64,000 bases of DNA from Nonomuraea africana (GTDB lineage Bacteria; Actinomycetota; Actinomycetes; Streptosporangiales; Streptosporangiaceae). The DNA lies in the NCBI RefSeq assembly GCF_014873535.1, contig NZ_JADBEF010000001.1, positions 7,626,001 to 7,690,000 on the forward strand. The letters are read 5' to 3'. The notes below the pieces were generated by a model. The model had not been told where the DNA came from. It ran no database searches and was given only the letters and a program-made list of their open reading frames with translations. Shown here piece by piece: positions 24,700 through 32,325 of the stretch. Made by a program: the position numbers and the translations under genes. Position 1 is the stretch's first letter, and each line of letters begins with the position of its first letter.

Positions 24700-24845
24700 G
24701 AGTCTCTGTTCTTGAGCAGGTGAAGAACTGTTCCACGGCAGAATGCACACCGCTCTCCTCGGGCAGATGCCAGATCGCTGCCGCGCGGCTTCTGCCCCTT
24801 GGGGCCTGGCGGTTTCGCGCTGCGGGTCCACCTGCCACTGGGCAT
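24696..24845 (-). CDS. Small CxxC protein, first gene of overlapping operon (49 aa)
   Basis: The ATG at 24845 lies about 23 bases after the R3 direct-repeat motif. The peptide begins MPSGRWTRSAKPPGPKGQKP and ends CAFCRGTVLHLLKNRDS, with one CxxC pair. The PPGPKGQKPRG stretch resembles PPGPKKGSR in the small ORF in front of the STAND-TPR gene, so the two promoter-leader regions appear related. The stop overlaps the next start by four bases. Confidence 0.5.
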   Translation of the reverse strand: MPSGRWTRSAKPPGPKGQKPRGSDLASARGERCAFCRGTVLHLLKNRDS

Positions 24846-24867
24846 GAGAGCCACGACCGTACTCGTT

Positions 24868-24919
24868 TGCTGTTGTACAGCAGCCCCGTACAGCAACACT
24901 GCCTCTAGCGCGATCACAC
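24868..24919 (-). promoter_or_regulatory. Tandem GTTGCTGTA motif, copy R3, upstream of the operon
   Basis: On the minus strand: GATCGCGCTAGAGGCAGT, then GTTGCTGTACGGGG, then CTGCTGTACAACAGC. Two GCTGTAC direct repeats 13 bases apart, the second within a near-palindrome, end about 23 bases before the first ATG of the four-gene operon. The position fits a promoter with an operator. Similar copies occur at 21742 and 35726. The binding protein is unknown. Confidence 0.55.
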
Positions 24920-25089
24920 TCCATCGACCTGTATCCACCGCTTCACCAGGCCTGAAGGCAGCTGACGAGGCATCTGCCCTTCCCTACGGATCAGATGCGC
25001 GGTCGCGATGGCGTCCGCGCCGATGCCGGTCCAGCGACAGAAACCGATGAGACCCAAGGGCCCAAGGGCGTCAGATAGGGTGCCATGCC

Positions 25090-25743
25090 GTGGCGCAACG
25101 GCTTGCCCTGTTCGACCTCGACAACACGCTCGTGGACCTGGACGAGGCTTTTCGGCTGTGGGCCGGCGAGTTTGCCGACCAGCACAGCCTTACTGACGAA
25201 GCGGTTGATTGGCTGATCGCTCTCGACCGTGCGGGACACCCGCACCGTGAAGTCTTCTTCTCCAAGGTCCGCGAGCACTTCAGCCTCTCCAGCTCTGTCG
25301 ACGAGCTCTGGAGCCGCTATCGCCGGCGCATGCCGTACCTCGTCCGCTGTCGGCCTGAGACGCTCGACGGGCTGGCGCGGCTCCGCGCGTCGGGATGGAA
25401 GGTGGCGATCATCACCAACGGGACGGCCGACAATCAACGTGGCAAGATCCAGCAGACTGGATTGGCCGCGGCTGTCGATGCTTACGCGCTGTCGGGCGTC
25501 GAGGGGATTCGCAAGCCCGATGTCGGCCTGTTCGAGATCGCTGCGAGGAGGTGCGGGACGACCCTTGCTGACGGGGGTTGGATGGTCGGCGACCATCTTG
25601 TTGCCGATGTCGGCGGAGGGCGATCAGCTGGCCTCCGTACCATTTGGATCGATCGGGGTACGTGGCCGGAGCACGACCAGACTGCGGATCATGTAGTCAC
25701 GGACGTTCTCCAGGCGATGGAGATCCTGCTACAGCACCGATAG
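25090..25743 (+). CDS. HAD-superfamily hydrolase
   Basis: 217 residues from a GTG. Motif I is LFDLDNTLVD, with the catalytic DxDxT-type aspartates; motif II is IITNGTADN; the lysine region is GIRKPDVGLF and motif IV is GWMVGDHLVADVGGG. This is a complete HAD phosphatase of the small-molecule type with an alpha-helical cap. The substrate cannot be told. It is an intact paralogue of the decayed copy at 21184-21700, so the gene was duplicated or acquired twice within 4 kb. Diverges from the four-gene operon. Confidence 0.88.
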   Translation: MAQRLALFDLDNTLVDLDEAFRLWAGEFADQHSLTDEAVDWLIALDRAGHPHREVFFSKVREHFSLSSSVDELWSRYRRRMPYLVRCRPETLDGLARLRASGWKVAIITNGTADNQRGKIQQTGLAAAVDAYALSGVEGIRKPDVGLFEIAARRCGTTLADGGWMVGDHLVADVGGGRSAGLRTIWIDRGTWPEHDQTADHVVTDVLQAMEILLQHR

Positions 25744-25821
25744 CCAAGGGCCCCGAATCAGCTCGCTCAAGTGATACAGCGGCTTGACGGTATCTCGCCA
25801 TCGACCGTGCCACCCTTCACG

Positions 25822-26151
25822 ATGACCGGCATGGGGAAGCCTCACAAGCGTCAGCCAGCCAAGCCGGACGCCGCGACGGCCATGAGTACCGAGGAGCTCG
25901 CCATGCGCAGAGCCCAAAGCGAACACGACGCACGGCGGGCTGCCGCCGAGAAGCAAGGGCAAGAGTGGAAGATCCCTCCGAGGGAGAAGGAACGGCGAGT
26001 CACGCAAGCCGCCCTCTCACGTGGCCGAGCTCGCACACCCGGAACCTCGGAGTTCAAGAACCGCGAACGCCAGCGAGAAGCCGCCCGGGAGGACGAAGCG
26101 ATCTGGAACAGCGCCCATGATCCAGAAACGTTCGGCTCCGCAGACTGGTGA
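25822..26151 (+). CDS. Charged hypothetical protein (109 aa)
   Basis: Begins MTGMGKPHKRQPAKPDAATA, then a long charged, Arg/Glu/Ala-rich helical stretch (EELAMRRAQSEHDARRAAAE) and ends DPETFGSADW. An in-frame start exists 51 bases upstream. It looks like a soluble, partly disordered protein; no family recognised. Composition is compatible with coding, but an antisense artefact cannot be excluded. Confidence 0.4.
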   Translation: MTGMGKPHKRQPAKPDAATAMSTEELAMRRAQSEHDARRAAAEKQGQEWKIPPREKERRVTQAALSRGRARTPGTSEFKNRERQREAAREDEAIWNSAHDPETFGSADW

Positions 26152-26282
26152 GCGGATGCCCGTACCCCAGAAAAGCAGGGCACAACGAGGGCACATCAGA
26201 TCGCGAATCCGCCAGAGAAGCCGAGACACAGCGAGGTGCCGAACCGCAGGTCGGAGGCCGTCCGGCGACATCAGCCCAGGTC

Positions 26283-27011
26283 TCAGCGGCCGGTCTTGCT
26301 GAAGTGCTGGTAGTCCTTGGTGCCCGACCAGTAGCCGCCCCATTCCCAGCCGACGGCGGCAAAGGCCCGCACCACCCGGTCGCCCGGGTTGATCACGCCG
26401 GGCTTGTCGAGGGGGCGTTCGGTGAACGCGCGGGCGTTGTCGTGGGCCGTGTCGCCCGACGCCGTGACGTACGGGTTCTCGCGTGGGTTGAGGTCGACGG
26501 CCTCGCCGTAGGCGTGCTTGGACCAGCTGCCCGACCCCGTCGCCTGGCGGCAGTTGAAGGCCGAGGTGTTGTTGGCGTCGATCGAGTCGAAGTCGCTGCC
26601 CTTGTAGACGTCCACGAGCTTCATGCTCTTGATCGGGTACCGCCAGCCGTACAGCCGCTTGAAGACGGTGATGATGTCGTCGGTGACGGTTTCGCGGACC
26701 ACGAGCTCGCCGGTGTGCGCCTTCTCGTCGAAGCCCCAGTAGGTCATCGTGATCAGGCGCAGGTCCCTGTAATGGACGGGACAGCCAGGTCGCCACGAGT
26801 AGGGCAGCTGGTCGCGCTTGAGCGTGCTCACCTTCGACTCGAATGCGGGCGGCCCCGTCGGTGTCGGCGTCGGGGTCGCGGTGGGCGTCGGGGCCTGGGT
26901 CGACGTCGGGGTGGCAGTGCCCCTCGGCTCGAGGTCGGACGCCGCGGTCGGAGTGGGGCTGGTGCCGCAGGCGGTGACCAGCGACAACACGGCTACGATG
27001 ACGCGTTTCAC
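26283..27011 (-). CDS. M15-family peptidase lipoprotein (D-Ala-D-Ala carboxypeptidase-like)
   Basis: 242 residues from a GTG. A lipoprotein signal peptide with lipobox VTAC (MKRVIVAVLSLVTACGTSPT) is followed by a Thr/Pro-rich linker (TPTATPTPTPTGPP), then an M15_4-like domain with SKHAYGEAVDLNP (zinc His and Asp) and the second zinc His in DYQHFS. Such enzymes trim peptidoglycan stem peptides outside the membrane. The gene starts four bases after the exporter stop on the same strand, so it is expected to be co-transcribed with the exporter under the TetR gene. Confidence 0.88.
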   Translation of the reverse strand: MKRVIVAVLSLVTACGTSPTPTAASDLEPRGTATPTSTQAPTPTATPTPTPTGPPAFESKVSTLKRDQLPYSWRPGCPVHYRDLRLITMTYWGFDEKAHTGELVVRETVTDDIITVFKRLYGWRYPIKSMKLVDVYKGSDFDSIDANNTSAFNCRQATGSGSWSKHAYGEAVDLNPRENPYVTASGDTAHDNARAFTERPLDKPGVINPGDRVVRAFAAVGWEWGGYWSGTKDYQHFSKTGR

Positions 27012-27015
27012 CTGT

Positions 27016-28785
27016 TCAAGCGTACTCCGTCCGGTCGAGACGAACGTGAGTCAGTGGTCCAAGCGCCAGCAGGGCGCGTGAGGTGGGGCGCAGCACGCCG
27101 GCGGCCACGGCTCTCGCCCTGTCGCCTTCGGGCAGGTCGTCGGGTGGCGCCATCCGCGCCACCGTCGTCACGAGCGCCGAGGGCCGGCCGTCCGCCCGTT
27201 CGACGCGCTGGGCGATGAGCTCGAGCAGCAGTCCCGCGAGGACCAGGTCGTCCTTGCTCGGCTGCCTGGGCGGCTCGACGCTGCCCCGCAGCGGCAGCTC
27301 CTTCAGGAACAGGACGGCGACGAAGCCGAGCAGCGCGATCGGCACGCCGACCATGAAGACGGTCTCGAGGCCCCTGGTGAAGGACTCCAGCACGATCCCC
27401 TTGACGGGCTCGGGCAGCTGCTGGATCGCCGAAGGGCTGCCCAGCGTGACCGAGCCGCCGCCTGGAGGGGTGATGTGCGCGGCCCGCATGAGCGCGGCCA
27501 TCTCGTCCTTGAGCCGGTTGGACAGGATCGCGCCGAACGCCGCCACGCCCACCGCGCCGCCCAGCGACCTGAAGAACGACACGCCCGAGGTGGTGGCGGC
27601 CATGTCGCGCGGCTCGGAGCCGTTCTGCGCGGCGAGGATGAGCATCTGCATCGACAGTCCGAGGCCGGCGCCGAGCACCGCCACGTCCAGGCCGATCAGC
27701 CACTTCTCCGAGTCGACGTGCAGGCGCGACAGCAGGAGCAGGCCGACGGCCACCAGCAGCAGGCCGAGCACGGGGAAGATCTTCCACCTGCCGGTGCTGG
27801 TGACGATCTTGCCGGAGATCACCCCCGACAGGAACAGCGCGAACACCATCGGCAGCGTCATGAGACCCGACGCGGTGGGGCTCATGCCCTTCACGATCTG
27901 CAGGTACTGCGGCAGGTAGATCATCGCGCCGAACATCGCCACGCCGACGAACAGCGAGGCCAGGCTGGTCAGCACGAACGTCTTGTTGCGGAACAGCCTC
28001 GGCGGCAGGATCGGGTTGCGCGCGCTCCGCTCGGCGAAGATCGACAGCAGCAGCGACACCGCCGCGAGGGCGCCGAGGATGTAGCTCCAGAGGGAGTCCC
28101 AGGCGAACTCGTGACCGCCCAGCGTCAGCAGCAGCATCAGCGCGCTCGCGCTCGCCGTGATGGTCGTCGCGCCCCAGATGTCGATCGAGGTGTTCCGCCT
28201 GACCTTCGGCAGCTTGAGCACGCGCTGGATCACCGCGAAGGCGACCACGGCGAACGGGACGCACACGTAGAAGCACCAGCGCCAGCCGAGCCGGTCGGCG
28301 TCGACGATGAACCCGCCGAGCAGCGGCCCCGCCACCGTCGAGATGCCGAAGACCGCGCCCATGTAGCCCGAGTAGCGCCCCCGCTCACGCGGGGGCACGA
28401 TGTCGCCGAGGATCACCTGCGAGAGCGCCGACAGGCCGCCCACCCCCAGCCCCTGTACGGCACGCGCCGCGATGAGCTGGCCCATGTCCTGGGAGAGGCC
28501 CGCCGCGAGGGAGGCGGCGACGAAGAGGCCGAGCGACACCTGGAAGAGGAGCTTCCTGCCGTAGAGGTCGGAGAGCTTTCCCCACAGCGGTGTCGACACG
28601 GTCATCGTGAGCATCGTGGCCGAGGCGACCCAGGAGTACTGCTCCTGTCCGCCGAGCTCGCCCACGATCGTCGGCAGGGCCGTACCCACCACGGAGGTCG
28701 AGATCATCGAGGTGAGCATCGCCAGCATCAGCCCCGACATGATCTCGAGGATCTCTCTGTGTGAGTACTGCCTGCTTTGTACCAT
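27016..28785 (-). CDS. MFS drug exporter, DHA2 (14-TM) type
   Basis: 589 residues from the ATG at 28785. The N-terminal half has the DHA2 layout: LTSMISTSVVGTALPTIVGE in TM1, motif A GKLSDLYGRK and motif C-like GAVFGISTVAGPLLGGFI. About fourteen hydrophobic helices are visible, and a ~90-residue hydrophilic C-terminal extension follows. It should be a proton-coupled exporter of drugs or other toxic compounds. It is divergent from a TetR gene 57 bases away with a palindrome between them, and is followed by an M15 lipoprotein gene. Confidence 0.9.
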   Translation of the reverse strand: MVQSRQYSHREILEIMSGLMLAMLTSMISTSVVGTALPTIVGELGGQEQYSWVASATMLTMTVSTPLWGKLSDLYGRKLLFQVSLGLFVAASLAAGLSQDMGQLIAARAVQGLGVGGLSALSQVILGDIVPPRERGRYSGYMGAVFGISTVAGPLLGGFIVDADRLGWRWCFYVCVPFAVVAFAVIQRVLKLPKVRRNTSIDIWGATTITASASALMLLLTLGGHEFAWDSLWSYILGALAAVSLLLSIFAERSARNPILPPRLFRNKTFVLTSLASLFVGVAMFGAMIYLPQYLQIVKGMSPTASGLMTLPMVFALFLSGVISGKIVTSTGRWKIFPVLGLLLVAVGLLLLSRLHVDSEKWLIGLDVAVLGAGLGLSMQMLILAAQNGSEPRDMAATTSGVSFFRSLGGAVGVAAFGAILSNRLKDEMAALMRAAHITPPGGGSVTLGSPSAIQQLPEPVKGIVLESFTRGLETVFMVGVPIALLGFVAVLFLKELPLRGSVEPPRQPSKDDLVLAGLLLELIAQRVERADGRPSALVTTVARMAPPDDLPEGDRARAVAAGVLRPTSRALLALGPLTHVRLDRTEYA

Positions 28786-28792
28786 GCGTCGA

Positions 28793-28810
28793 AGTATACG
28801 CTCGTTTACT
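28793..28810. promoter_or_regulatory. Candidate TetR operator
   Basis: AGTATACG-CT-CGTTTACT is an 18-bp palindrome with one mismatched pair, centred in the 57-base space between the divergent exporter and tetR starts. Binding here would cover both promoters, giving autoregulated control of the exporter. Symmetry is seen; the regulator match is inferred from position. Confidence 0.6.
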
Positions 28811-28842
28811 AGCCGAGCGGCAAGTGAAGCTAGGCTTCTCCC

Positions 28843-29412
28843 ATGGAGGCCCGGCTGCGCGATCGCGAGGCGACCAGGGAGCGCCTGCTCGCGGCGGCGC
28901 GTGCGCTGTTCGCCGAGCACGGCTACGAACAGGTGACCGTCCGCATGATCGCCGCGGCGGCCGACGCGAACATCGCGCTGGTTGGACGCTATTTCGGCTC
29001 CAAGGCCGGATTGTTCGGCGAGGTGCTGGCGGGGGAGCCGACGGTCCGTCAGGTCCTCGAGGGCGACCTCGAGGGGCTGCCCCGCAGGCTGGGCGAGTAC
29101 GCGGCGCAGCGGATGCGCGCCGAGCCGGAGAGCCCGATCCTGCGCACGCTGGAGCGGTCGGCGGGCGATCCCGAGATCCAGGCGCTGCTGAGTGAGCGCC
29201 TCAGGACGGCCGTCGTCAACCCGCTGGTGGCCCGGCTGGAGGGGGACGACGGGGACGACGCGATGGCCCGCGCCCGCATGGCGACGGCGGTGTTCCTCGG
29301 CGTCGGCTCGGTCCGCCGGCTGCTGGGCCCGTCCGACCCGTCATCGGCGGACGTGGACCGACTGACCGCGGTCTTCGAGGCGTGCCTCCGCGCGCGGAGT
29401 GACCTGGGCTGA
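28843..29412 (+). CDS. TetR-family regulator
   Basis: 189 residues. The N-terminal HTH is typical: RERLLAAARALFAEHGYEQV, then VRMIAAAADANIALVGRYFG. The ligand domain is variable (TetR_C-like). Divergent from the DHA2 exporter, it is the obvious local repressor, released by an exporter substrate. No unusual features. Confidence 0.9.
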   Translation: MEARLRDREATRERLLAAARALFAEHGYEQVTVRMIAAAADANIALVGRYFGSKAGLFGEVLAGEPTVRQVLEGDLEGLPRRLGEYAAQRMRAEPESPILRTLERSAGDPEIQALLSERLRTAVVNPLVARLEGDDGDDAMARARMATAVFLGVGSVRRLLGPSDPSSADVDRLTAVFEACLRARSDLG

Positions 29413-29524
29413 CGCGGCCGCGTTTGGAGGTGGCGTCGAGGTCGGCGGCCGTGGGGCGCTCGCCGGTCGGTCAGGAAGGCCCGGGGTGCTCGACAGGGAA
29501 TGTGCATTTCCTGTCATGGCGCCC

Positions 29525-30019
29525 TCATTCTTCGGTGGGGATGTCCAGGGCGGTGCCGTACAGACGTGACACTCGCAGCCTGATCACCACGCGTCGTTCC
29601 TTCACCATCTGTCGGAGGAACGCTGTTTCCTGCTCCGGGTTCTCAAAGCCTGAGGTGAGGGCCAGCAGTTCCCGGCCGGCAGCGTCTCCGGGCGTGGTCG
29701 ACACCTCTGACACCTCCGCATCGCCCTCGGCGACGGCGAACGACCAGACGTCCGGCCCGTTCACGTGCAGCGCGAGGCGGGGGTTGGTGCGTGCCTGCCG
29801 TGCCTTGAGGCGGTCGTCCGTCGTGGAGATCCGTATGACGCGCTCGTCAGGATCCCAGTGGTACAGGACGGTGGACAGATGGGGGTGGCCGCTGCGCCTG
29901 ACGGTCGCGAGTACGCCGAACTGCTGTTCACCGAGCAGCTTGCTCAGCTCTTCATCGGTGAGGATCCGCGGCGCGGGGCCGGAGTGGGATTCGTTCTCGT
30001 CCGTGGTGAGCGTGGTCAT
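29525..30019 (-). CDS. PPOX-class FMN/F420-binding protein
   Basis: 164 residues from the ATG at 30019. It has the split-barrel signature of pyridoxamine-oxidase-like proteins: LTDEELSKLLGEQQFGVLAT, HPHLSTVLYHWD, STTDDRLKARQARTNPRLAL and VWSFAVAEGDAEVSEV. Such proteins bind FMN or F420 and reduce or bind small molecules. It begins 50 bases after the second exporter gene on the same strand, so it is probably in the MarR-controlled operon and may modify the exported compound. Confidence 0.85.
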   Translation of the reverse strand: MTTLTTDENESHSGPAPRILTDEELSKLLGEQQFGVLATVRRSGHPHLSTVLYHWDPDERVIRISTTDDRLKARQARTNPRLALHVNGPDVWSFAVAEGDAEVSEVSTTPGDAAGRELLALTSGFENPEQETAFLRQMVKERRVVIRLRVSRLYGTALDIPTEE

Positions 30020-30069
30020 GTGAATGCACCCTTTCTGTCCTGCGTGTGGTCGGAAGATTGACGCGGTGT

Positions 30070-31545
30070 TCAGGCAGCCGGGCTGAGCCGGGCGGTGTCC
30101 CGGGCGGCAGTGTCCGGACGGGGCTGCCGCAGCACCAGGAGCGCGACGATGAAGGCGGCCACCAGCAGCGCGGCGGCGATGGCGAAGGCCACCTGGTAGC
30201 CGCCGGTCAGCGCGGCGGCCTGGCTCTGGCCGGCTGCCAGCAGCTGCTCGGTGTGCGAGGCGGCCAGCGTGGACAGCACTGCCACGCCGACGGCCATGCC
30301 GACCTGCTGGGTGGTGTTGAACAGCCCGGAGGCCAGGCCCGCGTCGTCGGCCTTGGCGCCGGACATGCCGAGCGTGGTCAGTGCCGGGAGCACCAGGCCG
30401 CCACCCGCGATGAGCAGCATGACCGGGAGCAGGTCGGTGACGTAGTCCGCGTTCACCGGCACGCGGGTGAGCCAGCCCATCGCCCCCAGCAGGAGCGCCA
30501 GGCCAGCGAGCAGGACGGGACGTTCGCCGAAGCGGGTGTTGAGCCGGGCCGAGACGAACAGGGACACCGCGCCGATGGCCACCGCGGCGGGAAGCATCGC
30601 CAGGCCGGTGTCGAGCGCGCCGTAGCCGAGGACCTTCTGCATGTAGAGCGCGACGAGGATCTGGAAGGCGAACATGGCCGACAGCGTCAGGATCTGGACG
30701 AGGTTGGCGCCGGAGACATTGCGTGAGCGGAAGACGCGCAGCGGCATCAGCGGGGTCCTGGCGGTCGCCTGACGGATGACGAACCCGGCCAGCAGGGCGA
30801 GCGAGAGCGCGCCGAGGCCGAGGGTGTGCGCCGCGAGCCAGCCGTACTGCTCGATCTTGACCACGGTGTAGATGCCCAGCATCAGGCCGCTGGTGACCAG
30901 CACGGCGCCGATGACGTCGGCCCCGGCGGCGAGTCCGGCCCCGCGCTCGCCCGGCAGCGTCCAGATCGCCAGCGCGATCGTGGCCAGCCCGATCGGCAGG
31001 TTGACGAAGAAGATCCAGTGCCAGCTGAGCGCGTCGGTGAGCACCCCGCCCAGGACCTGGCCGATCGAGGCGCCGGCGGCGCCGGTGAAGCTGAAGATGC
31101 CGATCGCCTTCGCCCGCTCCCTGGCCCCTGGGAACAACGTCACCAGGATGCCCAGCACGACCGCGGCGGCCATGGCGCTGCCGACCCCCTGCAGGAACCG
31201 GGCGGCGATCAGCAGGCCGGGCCCGGTCGCGGCTCCGGCCAGTAGCGACGCGGCGGTGAAGACCGCGTTCCCCGCCAGGAACATGGTCTTCCTGCCGATG
31301 AGGTCGCCCAGTCGGCCGGCCAGGAGGAGCAGCCCGCCGAAGGCGATCAGGTACGCGTTGACGGTCCAGCTGAGCCCGGTGGGCGAGAAGCCCAGATCCC
31401 GCTGGATGGCCGGCATCGCCACGGTCACGATGCTGCCGTCCAGGATCGTCATCAGCGTCGCGGCGGACAGCACGGCGAGTGCGATCCAGCGCGATCGGGG
31501 TGGGCCGGCGGGGGCCGCTGGAAGGGAGGGTGCGGTGTGCGACAT
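30070..31545 (-). CDS. MFS drug exporter, DHA2 type (second)
   Basis: 491 residues. TM1 contains TLMTILDGSIVTVAMPAIQR, the DHA2 motif D1; motif A is GRLGDLIGRK, and GQVLGGVLTDALSWHWIFFV is typical of the family. About fourteen helices. It is unrelated in detail to the first exporter and is followed by the PPOX protein. The 78 bases between its start and the end of marR contain a sequence resembling those upstream of marR, so the MarR protein probably controls both transcripts. Confidence 0.9.
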   Translation of the reverse strand: MSHTAPSLPAAPAGPPRSRWIALAVLSAATLMTILDGSIVTVAMPAIQRDLGFSPTGLSWTVNAYLIAFGGLLLLAGRLGDLIGRKTMFLAGNAVFTAASLLAGAATGPGLLIAARFLQGVGSAMAAAVVLGILVTLFPGARERAKAIGIFSFTGAAGASIGQVLGGVLTDALSWHWIFFVNLPIGLATIALAIWTLPGERGAGLAAGADVIGAVLVTSGLMLGIYTVVKIEQYGWLAAHTLGLGALSLALLAGFVIRQATARTPLMPLRVFRSRNVSGANLVQILTLSAMFAFQILVALYMQKVLGYGALDTGLAMLPAAVAIGAVSLFVSARLNTRFGERPVLLAGLALLLGAMGWLTRVPVNADYVTDLLPVMLLIAGGGLVLPALTTLGMSGAKADDAGLASGLFNTTQQVGMAVGVAVLSTLAASHTEQLLAAGQSQAAALTGGYQVAFAIAAALLVAAFIVALLVLRQPRPDTAARDTARLSPAA

Positions 31546-31587
31546 GGCCGTCTCCTGCTCGAAGGGGGAACAGGAGCGACCATAGCA

Positions 31588-31605
31588 GATAGTTTTGTTG
31601 TAGAC
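31588..31605 (-). promoter_or_regulatory. Candidate MarR site upstream of exporter
   Basis: On the minus strand GTCTACAACAAAACTATC, 43 bases upstream of the exporter start. It shares GTCTAC-AA-A with two sites in front of marR (32117-32128 and 32144-32161), suggesting one regulator for both promoters. Confidence 0.45.
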
Positions 31606-31623
31606 GATCCGTTGCGGATCTAT

Positions 31624-32109
31624 TTATCCGCTCTGTCGAGCCCGCCGGACCGCTTTCGGCGCCTCGACGGGGGTGGCCAGATGTCCCGTCACCAGGCGAT
31701 TCATGGCGCGCAGGAGCACCTCGCGCTCGTCCTCGGGTAGCGCGTCCAAGGTCGCCCGGTGCACGCCGTCGACGATCTCCTGGCTCTTCCTGGCAATCTC
31801 CGCGCCCTTCTCGGTGACCGCGATGATCCGGGCCCGCCGGTCCGTGGTGGACGGGCGACGCTCGGCGAGGCCCGCCTTCTCCAGGGCGTCGACGGTGACC
31901 ACCATCGTGGTCTTGTCCATGTCGCCGATCTCGGCGAGCTGGATCTGCGTGCGCTCCTCCTCCTGGGCATGGACCAGCACGCAGTGCATGCGCGCCGTCA
32001 GCCCGATCTCGGCGAGCGCCGCGGCCATCCGGGTTCTCAGGACGTGACCGGCATGGTCCAGCAGGAACGACAGGTCCGGTTCGGTGCGAGCGGGTGCCAT
32101 GGCAGTCAT
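31624..32109 (-). CDS. MarR-family regulator
   Basis: 161 residues with a MarR winged helix: TQIQLAEIGDMDKTTMVVTV, then ALEKAGLAERRPSTTDRRAR, the wing DR-R motif. It lies upstream of the exporter and PPOX genes on the same strand, and its promoter contains two RTCTAC-AAC-A sites also seen before the exporter. A drug-responsive repressor of the operon is the simplest role. Confidence 0.9.
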   Translation of the reverse strand: MTAMAPARTEPDLSFLLDHAGHVLRTRMAAALAEIGLTARMHCVLVHAQEEERTQIQLAEIGDMDKTTMVVTVDALEKAGLAERRPSTTDRRARIIAVTEKGAEIARKSQEIVDGVHRATLDALPEDEREVLLRAMNRLVTGHLATPVEAPKAVRRARQSG

Positions 32110-32116
32110 GTCCCAA

Positions 32117-32161
32117 GTCTACCAACCAGTCTCGTTCCAGATTATCTACAAACAACCAAAG
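32117..32161 (+). promoter_or_regulatory. Two candidate MarR sites upstream of marR
   Basis: GTCTACCAACCA (32117-32128) and ATCTACAAACAACCAAAG (32144-32161) lie 8-52 bases upstream of the marR start and match the site before the exporter (GTCTACAACAAAAC). Three similar sites in two promoters of one gene cluster point to autoregulation. Confidence 0.45.
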
Positions 32162-32325
32162 TTCATCGATACCCAGGTGGAGCGACTCTCGAGTATCGCG
32201 CCGCGTCATGATGAGCCGTCGCTCCCGCTGAAACGCGCCTGCCGCAGGGCCCGCGATGCACCGCTGACGCGCGCCGGTGGCGTCGCTACGATCGGCAGGA
32301 GCAGCCACAAACGGAGGGCGACGAG

